A stretch of 64,000 bases of DNA from Clytia hemisphaerica (lineage: Eukaryota; Cnidaria; Hydrozoa; Leptothecata; Clytiidae): the NCBI GenBank assembly GCA_902728285.1, contig CACVBU010000397.1:102463-166462 (forward strand), given 5' to 3'. Positions 13,601 through 23,393 of the stretch are shown piece by piece. The position numbers and the translations under genes were made by a program. The notes below the pieces were generated by a model. That model saw only the letters and a program-made list of their open reading frames with translations, made no database searches and was not told the origin of the DNA. Numbering within the stretch: position 1 is the first letter of the stretch; every line of letters starts with the position of its first letter.

Positions 13601-14297
13601 CTATACTTTCATGATCAAAAGAAAAAATGGCTATACGCGGATATGCATATGACACCTAACTCAGCCCCTAGAGTAAAAGAGAAAAGACACTGTGAAGGAC
13701 CATCAGACATTTTAGGAATAGTACTTACATTTCAACAGCATCATTCGGATCTTCTTCACCATCAGTGTTTTCCATTCCAGCAAGATTATCACCATTGGTA
13801 CTACGAGCACTCTGTTGGATGCTTGATCTAATAGAGGTATTGTTCATATTTCCAACAAATTGATAGAGTTCAATTGGTTCAACAGATTCACTGGCATTGT
13901 TTTCACTTTCAAATGTTTCGTTGACACTGCTATTCTCATGACTTTCATCAGTATCATCAGGTTCAGAAGATTGAATGGAATCACTTTCACTTTCAAAAGT
14001 TTCGTTAAAAGTACTATTCTGATTAATTTCACTATCAATATCATCTGGATTGTAATAATCACTTTCAATGATCATAATATTGTCAAAACTCTTCTGGGTA
14101 TCATTATCACTGTCATTATCACTAGTGACATTACCATAAATTGATTGTGATAATTTCCAATGATTGTATTCTGTAGATCTTGATACTGCAGAGTTCTCGC
14201 AAATCGTGCAAGGACAGTGAATATGTTCACCTGGTAAAGAGTCACAGTAACAAATTTCTATCGAGGTTCTACTCCATTTTAATTTTGGTTTTTCCAT
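4637..14297 (-). CDS. CACTA/Tnp2-type transposase gene (8 exons, intact)
   Basis: Exons in transcription order: 14297-13729, 10260-9542, 9258-9088, 8433-8269, 7672-7304, 6832-6463, 5882-5750, 5152-4637. All junctions are GT-AG and in phase, giving 1003 codons plus stop with no internal stop. Residues 1-60 carry a Cys/His motif (HCPCTICENS then SRSTEYNH). Residues ~250-545 match the Transposase_21 (Tnp2) core of CACTA elements: CPHC, DPRNIALIGHWDGW, LDPYLNPLIDELVELF and LLCWTGDYPGHC, whose Asp residues are the likely DDE acids. Residues ~625-790 hold the downstream Tnp2 landmarks (DTTRDIMH, SWTAEEW, ITCHNSIHIA, WVWKNERS). The ATG opens the first exon and nothing longer is in frame. Introns contain a SINE (8640-9050) and several MITEs. 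I saw no CACTA terminal repeats around the gene. It is either an old complete element that acquired or retained introns, or a domesticated copy. The family is clear; the host role is not. Confidence 0.85.
5190..5370. mobile_element. MITE, GGGCTTTTCCAGAAA family (copy 1)
   Basis: Starts GGGCTCTTCCAGAAAA and ends with the near-complement TTTTTTCTGGAAGAACCC. Inside is a poly-G run and GATGTCCAGGGGGTG, the internal motif shared with the copies at 33.4, 38.5, 40.9 and 44.9 kb. It lies in the last intron of the Tnp2 gene. Confidence 0.65.
6195..6393. mobile_element. MITE, TGTGCTTAATTGTAGGGG family (copy 1)
   Basis: Begins TGTGCTTGATTGTAGGGGGT and closes with GTAAAGCACA. Between the ends are G-rich then A-rich segments (GGGTGGAAAGAGTAGGGGG, GGTACTTCAAGG) that resemble the copy beginning near 7791. 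It lies in intron 6 of the Tnp2 gene. Confidence 0.45.
7791..8210. mobile_element. MITE-like sequence, TGTGCTTAATTGTAGGGG family (copy 2, right end unclear)
   Basis: Left end TTGTGTTTAATTGTAGGGGT is followed by GGGTGGAATAAGCAGGGGG and a run similar to the element at 6195. I could not find a clean right terminal repeat, so the end is approximate. It lies in intron 4 of the Tnp2 gene. Confidence 0.35.
8640..9050 (+). mobile_element. tRNA-derived SINE in Tnp2 intron
   Basis: The 5' end has a tRNA-like head: TAGTGTAGTGG fits the A-box consensus and GAGTTCGGGGTTCCC about 35 bases later is a degenerate B box. The head is followed by a ~330-bp GC-richer body unlike the AT-rich surroundings and a CT/CA-rich tail (TCTCTCTCACACA). 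It sits in the 654-bp intron 3 of the Tnp2 gene, in the orientation opposite to the gene. The real 3' end may be a few tens of bases off. Confidence 0.6.
10959..11752. mobile_element. TIR element, TGTGCTTAATTGTAGGGG family (copy 3)
   Basis: Left end CTGTGCTTAATTGTAGGGGT and right end CCCCCTACAATTAAGCACAG are reverse complements. No coding sequence is visible inside. It lies in the 3.5-kb first intron of the Tnp2 gene and gives the clearest definition of this TIR family. Confidence 0.65.
11820..13500. repeat. Dispersed repeat pair in Tnp2 intron 1
   Basis: Segments 11865-11965 and 13315-13475 share GAAAGTGCTTCG, an AATTAATAATTT block, ATCAGCATAAAATTT and GGTATATAATATG in the same order. They are diverged copies of one repeat. 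The stretch between them holds no exon that I can support. Confidence 0.4.
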
Positions 14298-15352
14298 TGT
14301 GAAATAATCCTTTCTTACATAGGCTTTATTGATTATTTTATTTCCCTTTAAATTAAAGATAATTCTGAGAGTAAAAATTTGCTAAGACTTTGTTTATGGT
14401 GCACAAATTTTAGTTAAGTACTATATAAATCTAGATAATTCTTCTAATGGAATAAGATAGGGCAAAGTGAAATATTCTATTAACACTGTCAAACATGCTA
14501 ACTTAATTGGCTCAACTTCAGTATCTTTCATAGTTTCTAGCACCCGGGGGTGTACTAGGGCAAAAAGGGGTACAGGGATGCTCCGCTGGTCAGGGTACCT
14601 TTTTTCACCTCCACCAGTCCCACGCAGGGTTGCAAAAACATCAAAATCGAAAAATCCCTCATAAAAATTTGGAAAATTTAGGAATTTTAGCCATTCAGGG
14701 TCACTTTTTGGATTTTTTCTCAGCTTCTATCTTATAGAATTTTAAAATCTACTATGTTCTTCTTACTTTCCATGATACAGTATTACACATAGAAAATTTC
14801 ATTTCAAATCAAATCACAAATCAAAAACGAACTTTTCATAAGCAAACTCAAGCAAAAACAGGATTCTTATCTCCAAAACTTTTATACACAACGTGGAATT
14901 TCCAGGCAAAATTTGAATACAACTTTCCCGTATTTCGAAAAACATATGCGTGTGCATATTTTTTTCTCTGCATCGTTTCTTGGATGGGAGGTAAACAAAC
15001 CCATTTTTGCTGCCGATTACTTAGGAAAAGGTGGTTTTTTGGACTTTTCTTAACTTCCATTGTATGGAATTTCTTCAAAATTTTGGACTATGTTTCTACT
15101 ATCCATGATACAATACTACCCTCCAATTTTTTTTTCAAACAAATTTGGGCATCGAAAGATAGAAGATAAAAACTGCTTTCCCCTAAGCAAATGCAGGCAA
15201 AATCGAGTTTGTTTACCTCCCGTGAATTTTTATCACAACGGTGGAGAACAAGTTTTTTTCCGGGAAATCTGAATTACGGGAAAGGTGTATTACACAGGAA
15301 TGGTATTAGATGAAAACTGATGACGAATCACAAACTAAGACAGTCTTATTAA
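14298..15352. other. Upstream of the Tnp2 gene
   Basis: AT-rich, presumably including the - strand Tnp2 promoter. A G-rich patch at 14538-14610 (CACCCGGGGGTGTACTAGGG) resembles the poly-G MITE at 42931. Segments 14755-14860 and 15080-15190 share diverged phrases (TACTATGTTCTTCTTACTTTCCATGATAC versus CTATGTTTCTACTATCCATGATAC), suggesting a local duplication. No gene seen. Confidence 0.4.
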
Positions 15353-15664
15353 CTTCTATAAAATAGCTCCCTCACTCCATGAAGGCAAAAGCCTAACTGA
15401 ATACTCAGTGATCTAAGGCTCTATTTATACTAAAACCATTAAAAATCAATTATGTCATTAATTATTACCTTGTGGGGGAAAACAATTTTTACATTGTTTA
15501 ATGTCTTTTGTGTATATAAATTATATCATGAAAAATAAAATTCCCCCACAAGGTAGTTAATGAGATAATTGATTTTTAATGGTTTTAGTATAAATAGAGC
15601 CTTAGATCACTGAGTATTCAGTTAGGCTTTTGCCTTCATGGAGTGAGGAGCTATTTTATAGAAG
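15353..15664. mobile_element. 312-bp foldback MITE
   Basis: Two arms of about 130 bp are almost exact reverse complements: CTTCTATAAAATAGCTCC at the left and GGAGCTATTTTATAGAAG at the right, continuing inward through ATGAAGGCAAAAGCCTAACT and CCTTGTGGGGGAA. The loop is about 50 bp. A transcript would fold into a long hairpin. Arm identity is high, which suggests recent insertion. Confidence 0.8.
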
Positions 15665-16645
15665 TGTGTCTGACTGTAAGAATAGATTGATGTATAAAAA
15701 AAACACACTTTTTGTGTGTACTGTTCGTTAAGAATAGGATTTAGTCAACTTAACCATCGAAAATAATGTCATCAAATTTGTCCTTGTTGTCAAAAAAATT
15801 TGTTCCCAGCAGTTCCCCAGAATAAATTTTCCCTGACTTTTGGTTAAAAATCCACCCTTTTTCCCTGACAAAAGTGTTGAAAAAGGGTAGTTTTTCCCTG
15901 ACTCAAGATGAAAATAGATCTTTTTTCCCTGACTAACAACGGCAAATTTTTCATGTTGTAGTAAAAAAAATTATCGCGCTCTTCAAACAAAAACACCCCT
16001 GTCAGTTTTACAATAGTCAAGTGTGCTGATTTTAGTGGTTATCATGATTATTTGGAGGACCCACCATGGTTGGGTCCGACAAGAAAAACTTTGAAAAATG
16101 GAGATTCCAAGATTGGCTAAAAACCATTAAATTCAAGGCATTCTGGAAAAAAATTCCCTGGCTTTTGAGAAACAGCCCCTTTTCCAGGTTTTCCCTGACC
16201 GCTGGGAACTCTGCATAGAGAATCCCATCCCCGAAGATGAAAATGGGCATTTCATTACCCAGAAAATGCCCTGTTCCCCAGTGTGTGTTCCCCCACAGCC
16301 AGATAATCCCTTCTTTCCACCATAGTCAAAAGATACCCTTGTTTCCACACGAGTGTGAATTTCTCTTCTGTTTACATCGTATTCCCCCATTATGGAAAAT
16401 CAAAAACATTTAGCACTGGCCTCACGTACCTACTTACTGTAACCTTAATCTGATTGATGATTTGCTACCGTCAAAATGACCAAGGACATAAAAATTAATT
16501 CAGCGCGCACGCGCATGGCAGACCTCGTGGATGGAAGAAATCCGCCAAATTTTTGAAAAAGTTCTTTCTTTTCTGCGGCTGCGAGCAAGGAACTTGCGGC
16601 TAGCTAGTTGACCATCAAATCACTTCTCGAGAAAACAAGAAAATC
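15665..16645. other. Spacer before the basic-protein gene
   Basis: A cluster of TTTTCCCTGACT words at 15820-15925 and 16185-16200 is a degenerate short repeat. The 150 bp just upstream of the ATG at 16646 are GC-richer (GCGCGCACGCGCATGG near 16503), a plausible CpG promoter. No exon seen. Confidence 0.4.
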
Positions 16646-19600
16646 ATGCCTTCTTCTACTGCTCGGTGCATGAGTAAAATGGATGCAGATGAACTATTCG
16701 AATTTTTATCACGAAAATATGGTTTGTCGTTGTCAAACAAAGTGAAAGGTTAGTGGAATTCATGTATTTTTAGTTACATTTCTTACTAGCCACACACCTG
16801 TGTTTTTTGTTTAGGATTGGGAACTGGTCATTTTCGGCCCCGAAAAAAAACCAGGCCTGGGAAAAGACCTGTGGTTGTTTCCATTTCCAAACCCAAGCCT
16901 GGGTTTTCAACATTTTTTCCTGTGAGGGTTCCCAGTGGTCAGTGAAACCTGGAAAAATGCCTATCTTAAAAACTTTCTTTTCATATCAATTCTAGAATTT
17001 GAATTAGCTTTTCCTGCACCCAGTATATCCATGAATTTGGGGTTCATCGGGGATGGGATAACAGATGGATTTTGATATTTAGCCTAGAGATACATTCTAC
17101 AGTTCTGAGAAAAACCTCAGTTGAGATATTTGATTTTGAATTTTCTAAGAATGAGACTAAAAAACCATCTGATTATCCCTTTAAGTGGGAGTCGAGGGCA
17201 TTGTAACTTTTATGTTTTTTAATTAAGTTTCAAAGTTCAATCTTAAACTTTAATAAAATTAAAAATATTCTGAACTGTCATGAAAAATTGTGTGGGTTTT
17301 CAATCAAGGTATAGCATGTCTATTAAAACACTCAACTTTAGAAGTCTTTGAATTCATTTGTAGATCTTGGTTTGGATGGTGAGTTGTTTGATGTTCTCCT
17401 TGGTTGTGCCCAGAGGGTGTTTTACTTTGAGAAAATGGAGATTACAATCAAACAAATGCTGATTCTGGAACGTGATTTCAACGCACCTTGTAATAATCAG
17501 TTAATGACTGGAGGGCAAATGACTCCTTCGGGGAGAGCACTTGCCTCTCAAAGACACAAATTGAGGTAAGAATTCGGAATCTAATAAATATTACTTAAGT
17601 TCTTTGTGCTTGATAAACCCTGTGCAGCCTTCAACAGGTTATCATTAATCTAGCAGGCCTAGTTTGTGGTTTTGAGAGGGGTAAATCACACCAAGAAATA
17701 GTGTGAGGGCTCTTCAGTTTTTGAGAGGTTTGAGATTGAGGGTCTACAAGTCTTATTTTATATTTTCAATTTGTTTAAACAGATTGAGAACGATAAGGAA
17801 ATCGACTGATGCTGTCTGGCCACCCAAGTTGGTAGATCTTCCGACATTTGAAAGCGACAAGTTATCAAACATCATGAAATTGGAAGACATTGTGACGGAC
17901 CTAAAATCAAAAAGCCTCTTCGGGCAAATGGACTTGGATGACATTAGAACTATGGTCAAGAATAGGATGACCCAGCGACGACGAGAATCAAGGAAAAGAA
18001 GCATTGACTTTACTTTACCAAGGTTAGATACTGTTTTCATTTTACAGAATTCACACAGTGTCGTTTTTATTTCCCCTGTGTAACATCTGGTGGCTGTCGG
18101 CGGAGCCGGAAGTGAGGGAGTCTATCCCCTTTTCTATTTGCGCTAGACCTGGGTGATCGAATGCTGAGGTGGAGTGCCACACCTACTCTCTTCTCCCAGT
18201 TACTTACCGCTTAGATCAGATTACCCAATCTAAGCTACTCATTCGCTGAGTTGCCGGTGACCTGGGATCGAACCCACAACCCTAGGATTGTAAGGCGAAT
18301 GCCCTAACGACCAAGCTACCCGGCCTCAAATGTATATTGATGTATATTCTAGTGAAATCACTTTACAAAGAGCCTCAATACAGTCATCTATTCTCATTTT
18401 TCTTAGGAAAGCTTATCAACATCCAAAATTCATAAAATTACAACACCAAAGAAACCAAAAATGCCAATAAGAAAGGGATCTCCGAAAAATGGACCAATAT
18501 CTCCTATAAGAACGAAATCTCCAAAAACCAGACCAACATCAGCAAAGAAATCAGAAAAGGTAAATAAATTCATTTATTTGGTAACAGCTTGATCTAAGGG
18601 CTGCACTTCTTAAATTAAATAGTTTTTTCTCAAGTTTTAGGGGTATTTTATGCTTTTTCAGGAGATTCAACAATTAACTTTTCTCCTATTGTCAACAGAT
18701 TTCCTTAAAATCCTTGAAATCTAGCAAAGAACGAATTCAAAACCCTAAAAACCCTTTAAAATTGTGGGTGGGAATCCCTTGTAACCCTTGAAAATTGGTA
18801 AAAACTGACCCTTGAAACCCTTGAATTTGTTAAAAAAAGGAAGTGCTGGCCACCATGAATAGGGAAATTTTATATCACCATAATCAATCTGATCAAAATA
18901 TTTTATTGTATATATTTCAGAGGAAGCATCTCCGTTCCACCCCCCAAATAACTGAAGATTCGCAAGAGGATACTGAGGAGACCCCGTTTCATTTTGGCAG
19001 TCCCATCAAAAAGGTAAAGATATGTGACAGCCTTATCTTATTTTTTGGCTTGAAAATTGGTAAAAACTGACCCTTGAAACCCTTGAATTTGTTAAAAAAA
19101 GGAAGTGCTGGCCACCATATCACCAAAATCAATCTGATCAAAATATTTTATTGTATATATTTCAGAAGAAGCATCTCCGTTCCATCCCCCAAATAACTGA
19201 AGATTCGCAAGAGGATACTGAGGAGACTCCGTTTCATTTTGGCAGTCCCATCAAAAAGTAAAGATATGTGACAGCCTTATCTTATTTTTTGNTGGACCCC
19301 TGATTTTCTGATACTCATTGGAGACATAGATGAGGTTATCCAATATGTCAAGTCCTTTGCAGATGACTCACAACCAAGCAATAAGAATGCTGAAGATGTA
19401 AAAATATTGCAACAAGACCTTCAGATTTAATCAATGGACAATCGCAACAATATGAAATTGAATGATGCAAAATTTGAATTGCTACGTTATGGCTCAAATA
19501 CAGAAATCAAAATGAATCTCACTATACCTCACCATCAGGAGATAAAATGAAAGGAAGGAATATGTTAAAGACCTGGGAGTTCTTGTCCATGATTGTTATT

Positions 19601-22134
19601 AAAAACATCAAATGAATCATAATGAAAAAGCCAAAACATCATTTCTTGGTATTAGTACCTTCACACTTCCCGCTCTACACATACCATGATCACTCTATAA
19701 ATCACTTGTGATCCTATACTGGAATATTGCTCGCGTTATGGGCCCCAGTACTATTAGTCTTATTCAAAGACTTGAAGAGATCCAGAATCATTCTTGAAAC
19801 AAATAAAAGAACACAAAACCAAATTAGTGGAGTCTAAAGAAGCTTAGAATTACTACTTCAAAGAAGGAAGAAACGCTACAGGACATACACCTGGAAAATA
19901 TTGGAAAATCTTGTGCCAAATATCAATGATTGCTTCAAATCTAAAGACCATCCAAGATTAGGACGAATGTGTTTTAGCAAATACGCCGGTCCAAACAATT
20001 CAAAATTACGCGACAGTACCCTGACTATACAAGGAGCAAAACTTTTCAATGCAATGCCAAAGAGCATTAGAAACTTGAAAAATTTAACTGTTGACAAATT
20101 CAAAAATGCACTTGACAGTGTGGCTTGAATCCTTCAGATCCTTGGTTAGAAAAAGCTATACCTGTTTACTTTTTTCTTCCCAGATTCAACAAGCCATCAA
20201 CCAACAAAATTACCACTGACATCTGAAAATTCACACGACCTTTCCACTAGACACTTCTAAATTATCTGCCATTATGAAGATGTCCGAAATTAACCAATCG
20301 GGTTACAATCGGATTCCTCTGGGAGTTAGCGAGTTGGGAAAATTAAGTTATGTAATAGGTAATACATAATTTTTCGGGGGGTTAAAGTTATAAATAAAAT
20401 TGAAATGGTTTGTTTTTTCTTCATTTATATTTAAGTTTCATTATCAAAAATTCTAGAAATGCTAGTTTGTAGACCATAATTAGAAATGGTTATAGATTTC
20501 GCAAATAAACACTTACAAAGCTATTACTACTATTTTACCCCCGCTTTTTAAACAGCGTCTCTGTGGGCGTGATATCAGCGGAGACAAAACGCCCTCATCG
20601 TAAGATTCTCGGGTCGTCTTATTGTTGGTTCCTTTTGTCGAGTCTTCGGTCCTATTGTTCATGCTAAATCCATACACGATGACGTCAATGTTTGGCGGGA
20701 TACCTGAAAATAAAAACAAAAAGATTATCATAGGATTTTGCATAAATTACGCACCTTATACGTCATTATAAAATTATACAAAACGAAGCAAGGACTAGGC
20801 CGCCGCCTAGAGCGGGCCCTAATATTTTTCTCTCACGGTCTTCAGGGGAAAACGAAAGTGATCGATATTCTTCAAAGGAAGAATTTGCCAAACAAACCCC
20901 TAGCCAACAAGATGTATTTTGAGGTTGGGAATGGATCCTGCGAAGATGAAAAAAATTTGACTAGGTGTTTTTTTGGCAAAGCCAAAAACTCTAATTTTTT
21001 TCTTCCCTCAAGCTAAAAAGGTTACGGGTTTTGAGCAATCGAGGCAAAAATCAGCAAAAAGCTGGTGTTTTCTGTAAATCTGAGAATCGCGATAAGATCC
21101 TCACTGCTTGACAAACACTTGCAAAAAATTCCCGATGAACCCCAAACAGTGTAGCTGGAACCTCAATATTCCAGGATTAGAAAAAGCTATACCTGTTATC
21201 TTTTTTCTTTAAAGAATCAACAAGCCATCAACATCAATAAATTACACACATTTACTCAGAGAAACTTTTAAAATTATCTGCCATTATGACTTTCTTGAAG
21301 CCGTTCTGAAATGAACCAATCGGTTATGAATCGGAATTCCTATGGAGTTCTTTTCCTAAATTTGTAAAATAGCTAGTCGGCAAAAAAAACTTTTTCCCGG
21401 GGGTTTGAGGAAAACAGAACTGCTGTCATTGTTTTTATTTAACCAGATATTTAAATTTGGGCTCAAAAATTTAAATGAATAAGTTATAGTATTCATACTA
21501 TTTGTATCTATCAGAAAATAAAACACTTACAGAACGACATCATTTATCATTTGGAATACCCCCGTATTTGGACCATTCCATGGTGGGCGCAAAATAGGGC
21601 GAAACTAAGTAGCACCCTCAGGCAAGATTGCCGCCTTATATTTTATTCGCCCGCGCGAGAATGCGAGCTAATCATTTTTTTCTCGCGCGCTCAAGGGGAA
21701 AAAGAAAGTGATCGATATTCTTTGAAGGAAAAACGTCAGAAACAAACCCAAAGACCAAAAGATGTATTTTGTTGTTGACAATCGATCCTGTGAAGATGAA
21801 AAAATTTCTGCTTTGCGTTTTTTTCGGAACGCTGAAAAACTCTAATTTCGATCATCCTTTAAGATAAAGAGGTTGCGAGATTTGGGCTAGCGAGGCAAAA
21901 ATCGCTAAAAAGCTGGTAAAATCGTAATCCTCAAAAATCGATGTTCCAGCCTCACTGCCAAATCCGTGGTTATACAGGGTGCAGGAGAGTTGACTCAAAC
22001 TCAATTTTAGACATGAAATCTCTCTGCTGATCCATTTCTTCCTTCAGGAATTATGGATTGAATGAAGATTGTGGTGTGGATCAAAAGATTCTTGCCAGAG
22101 CGGTACGCTCAAACACATCCAAAAGTATCCAAAA
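16646..22134 (+). CDS. Unrecognised basic protein, 5' seven exons (3' end not found)
   Basis: Exons 16646-16748, 17364-17565, 17783-18022, 18412-18559, 18921-19013, 19166-19257, 22048-22134, all GT-AG with matching phases (1, 2, 2, 0, 0, 2). The start is the first ATG after a CpG-rich patch. The joined frame gives 321 codons and must continue, because exon 7 ends in phase 2. Residues 1-100 look globular (LGLDGELFDVLLGCAQRVFY). Next come a strongly basic stretch (MTQRRRESRKRS) and a low-complexity Pro/Lys/Ser region with repeated SP motifs (KGSPKNGPISPIRTKSPK) suited to proline-directed phosphorylation. Exons 5 and 6 are tandem copies. The composition suggests a nuclear or chromatin/cytoskeletal protein, but I do not recognise the family. 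Downstream exons may be displaced by the mobile elements at 22.4-28.9 kb. Confidence 0.65.
16834..16906. repeat. Dispersed fragment of the 177-bp satellite family
   Basis: CCAGGCCTGGGAAAAGACC and CCCAAGCCTGGGTTTTC repeat the AGGCCTGGG signature of the 3.0-3.7 kb array. It lies in the first intron of the basic-protein gene. Confidence 0.5.
18090..18330 (-). mobile_element. tRNA-derived SINE, family A (copy 1)
   Basis: Read on the - strand, the head GGCCGGGTAGCTTGGTCG contains an A-box-like motif, and GGGTTGTGGGTTCGATCCC carries a canonical B box (GGTTCGATCCC). The body matches the + strand copy at 58.5 kb along its length (AGTAGCTTAGATTG, GGTGCTCCACCTCAGCATTCGAT-like blocks, GGTCTAGCGC). Too diverged in arm pairing to be a working tRNA gene. 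It lies in intron 3 of the basic-protein gene. Confidence 0.75.
18787..19291 (+). repeat. Tandem duplication containing one exon
   Basis: Copy 1 is 18787-19048 and copy 2 is 19049-19291. Both start CTTGAAAATTGGTAAAAACT and end CTTATTTTTTG. Each contains intron sequence, a 3' splice site, the 92/93-bp exon and a donor. Copy 2 lacks a short intronic piece (GAATAGGGAAATTTTA) and has only a few substitutions, including Thr to Ile. Copy 2 ends at the ambiguous base 19292, where LINE sequence starts. Confidence 0.85.
19293..20135 (+). pseudogene. LINE (jockey/CR1-like) reverse transcriptase fragment
   Basis: Translation in shifting frames gives PLIFLILIGDIDEVIQY then SFADDSQ, the reverse-transcriptase FADD catalytic motif, then NNMKLNDAKFELLRYGS. 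The 3' part (RRKKRYRTYTWKILENLVPN, then LFNAMPKSIRNLKN) matches the usual C-terminus of this LINE type. Stops and frame changes show that it is dead. The sense is the same as the host gene, in whose intron 6 it lies. It begins immediately after the N. Confidence 0.8.
20142..21950. repeat. Degenerate ~1-kb tandem duplication
   Basis: Two units, about 20142-21100 and 21172-21950, share in order TTAGAAAAAGCTATACCTGTT, ATCAACAAGCCATCAAC, ATTATCTGCCATTATGA, AACCAATCGG, ACACTTACA, AAAGTGATCGATATTCTT and AAGATGTATTTTG. Similarity is moderate, so the duplication is older than the exon duplication at 18.8 kb. Confidence 0.65.
20517..20703 (-). other. Exon-like segment on the - strand (candidate)
   Basis: On the - strand, TTTTATTTTCAG precedes and GTAAGTG follows a 187-bp segment that is open from phase 1 to phase 2. 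It encodes about 61 residues (IPPNIDVIVYGFSMNN at the start, SRPQRRCLKSGG near the end). It is GC-richer than its surroundings. No partner exon was found. The segment lies within the duplicated unit, whose second copy is degraded here, so it may be part of a mobile element. Confidence 0.25.
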
Positions 22135-22140
22135 GTAAGT

Positions 22141-22218
22141 ATACTCTCATCCTTGTTGTTGCAAATACATCCTGTAGATGACTGATGTTGTTTTTTCTGA
22201 AAGCTTGATTTCCTAGTG
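22141..22218. repeat. 78-bp segment shared in reverse with 62967-63044
   Basis: ACTCTCATCCTTGTTGTTGC through CTTGATTTCCTAGTGTGAC is nearly identical to the reverse complement of 62967-63037. It starts within a few bases of the splice donor at 22135 and ends at AGTGTGAC, the terminal motif of the element at 62.9-63.4 kb. It is therefore probably a solo end of that element. Confidence 0.7.
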
Positions 22219-22448
22219 TGACGATCTATCTTGATGAAGTGAAGTTATAAAGATCTTTCAGGATCTTTAATGACCCAAACTTTCAGACCCAAACTCCCTG
22301 TTTTGAATAACAATGTAACAAATTAAAGCAGATCAATGGTGTAAGCCAAGTATAAGAAAGACATCAAACACATCGAGATATGACAAAACATAAAAATAAC
22401 ATAAAGATATCAAAGTTTTATACCCTTTTTCCTTCCAGTTCCAGTTCT

Positions 22449-23052
22449 CAGTCGGGTGTTTAAGATAAAAACTGCAACTATTGCTCTTTTCGGAAATTAT
22501 TGCCGAAAACGGCAATTTTTTTAACGATGAAATGCTGAATCAGCAAAATGTGTTGTCCTTTTAAGGGCAAAGATGTCAGAGGTGTTTGAAAATAGTAAAA
22601 TTGCATCGAGAAAAAGGTTTTTCGGATTTTTAAAAGTGATTTTTTCAATTTTTCGTTGCTCAATAACATGAAAAGTTCTAAAATAATAAGTTAAAAGATC
22701 CTGCAACGATGCCGAAACACAGCCAGAAAGGGATAACAAAACCCCCGTTGTAAATTTGTTTACATATGACTCGATTTTGCTATCTGCATTTCCAACAAAA
22801 ACCTGTTGAAAACAAAACTAAACGAGGCACAGTGGGCCTACTTATCGCAAGGGTGTCAAATACCACGTGTTCAATAATAAAATCAACTTTTATTTCCAAA
22901 AACGGCAATAATTGCCGAAAACGGCAATTTTCATTTATTTACTTTTTTATTTTTCTGCTGATTCAGCATTTCATCGTTAAAAAAATTGCCGTTTTCGGCA
23001 ATAATTTCCGAAAAGAGCAATAATTGCAGTTTTTATCTTAAACACCCGACTG
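22449..23052. mobile_element. 604-bp TIR element with ~100-bp arms
   Basis: The left arm (CAGTCGGGTGTTTAAGATAA through AATGCTGAATCAGCA) is repeated inverted at the right (TGCTGATTCAGCATT through TTATCTTAAACACCCGACTG). Both termini are flanked by GTTCT, a possible 5-bp target duplication. Inside, TTGCCGAAAACGGCAA palindromes repeat. No coding capacity. Confidence 0.75.
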
Positions 23053-23393
23053 GTTCTGCAGTCTTGAATTTTTGGTGTGTACATTTAGTCTCGACTGTTT
23101 TTAAAAGTTGGGGAAAAACTTGGACACAACTGGTTGGCTAATCGAAGCAAGACTATTTGGCCGTGGCAGAGATTTTTGTCCCAAGTGTCAGGAAACGCGG
23201 TCATTGCTCAGAAAAAACTCACCAAAGTTTTTCACACGCGATCACCTGAAGCAATCAAACCTAAATGCAGGCTAGCTACTCTTTATATCCAGCCACTGAT
23301 CTCTAAATATTTGACTGGATCGGAAATTGATATCTGTGCCGCCGGCCTCTTTCATGGTTGGGTAATAAAGCTGAATAAAGGGGAACCCTTTTT

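Noticed and set aside
13860..14144. 94-codon + strand open frame
   Set aside because: It is the antisense shadow of Tnp2 exon 1, whose acidic Ser/Glu/Asp-rich composition produces Ile/Thr/Phe codons on the other strand.
4637..14297. Two separate transposase pseudogenes rather than one gene
   Set aside because: Phase continuity across all seven introns and the ordered Tnp2 landmarks over the eight exons favour a single intact gene.
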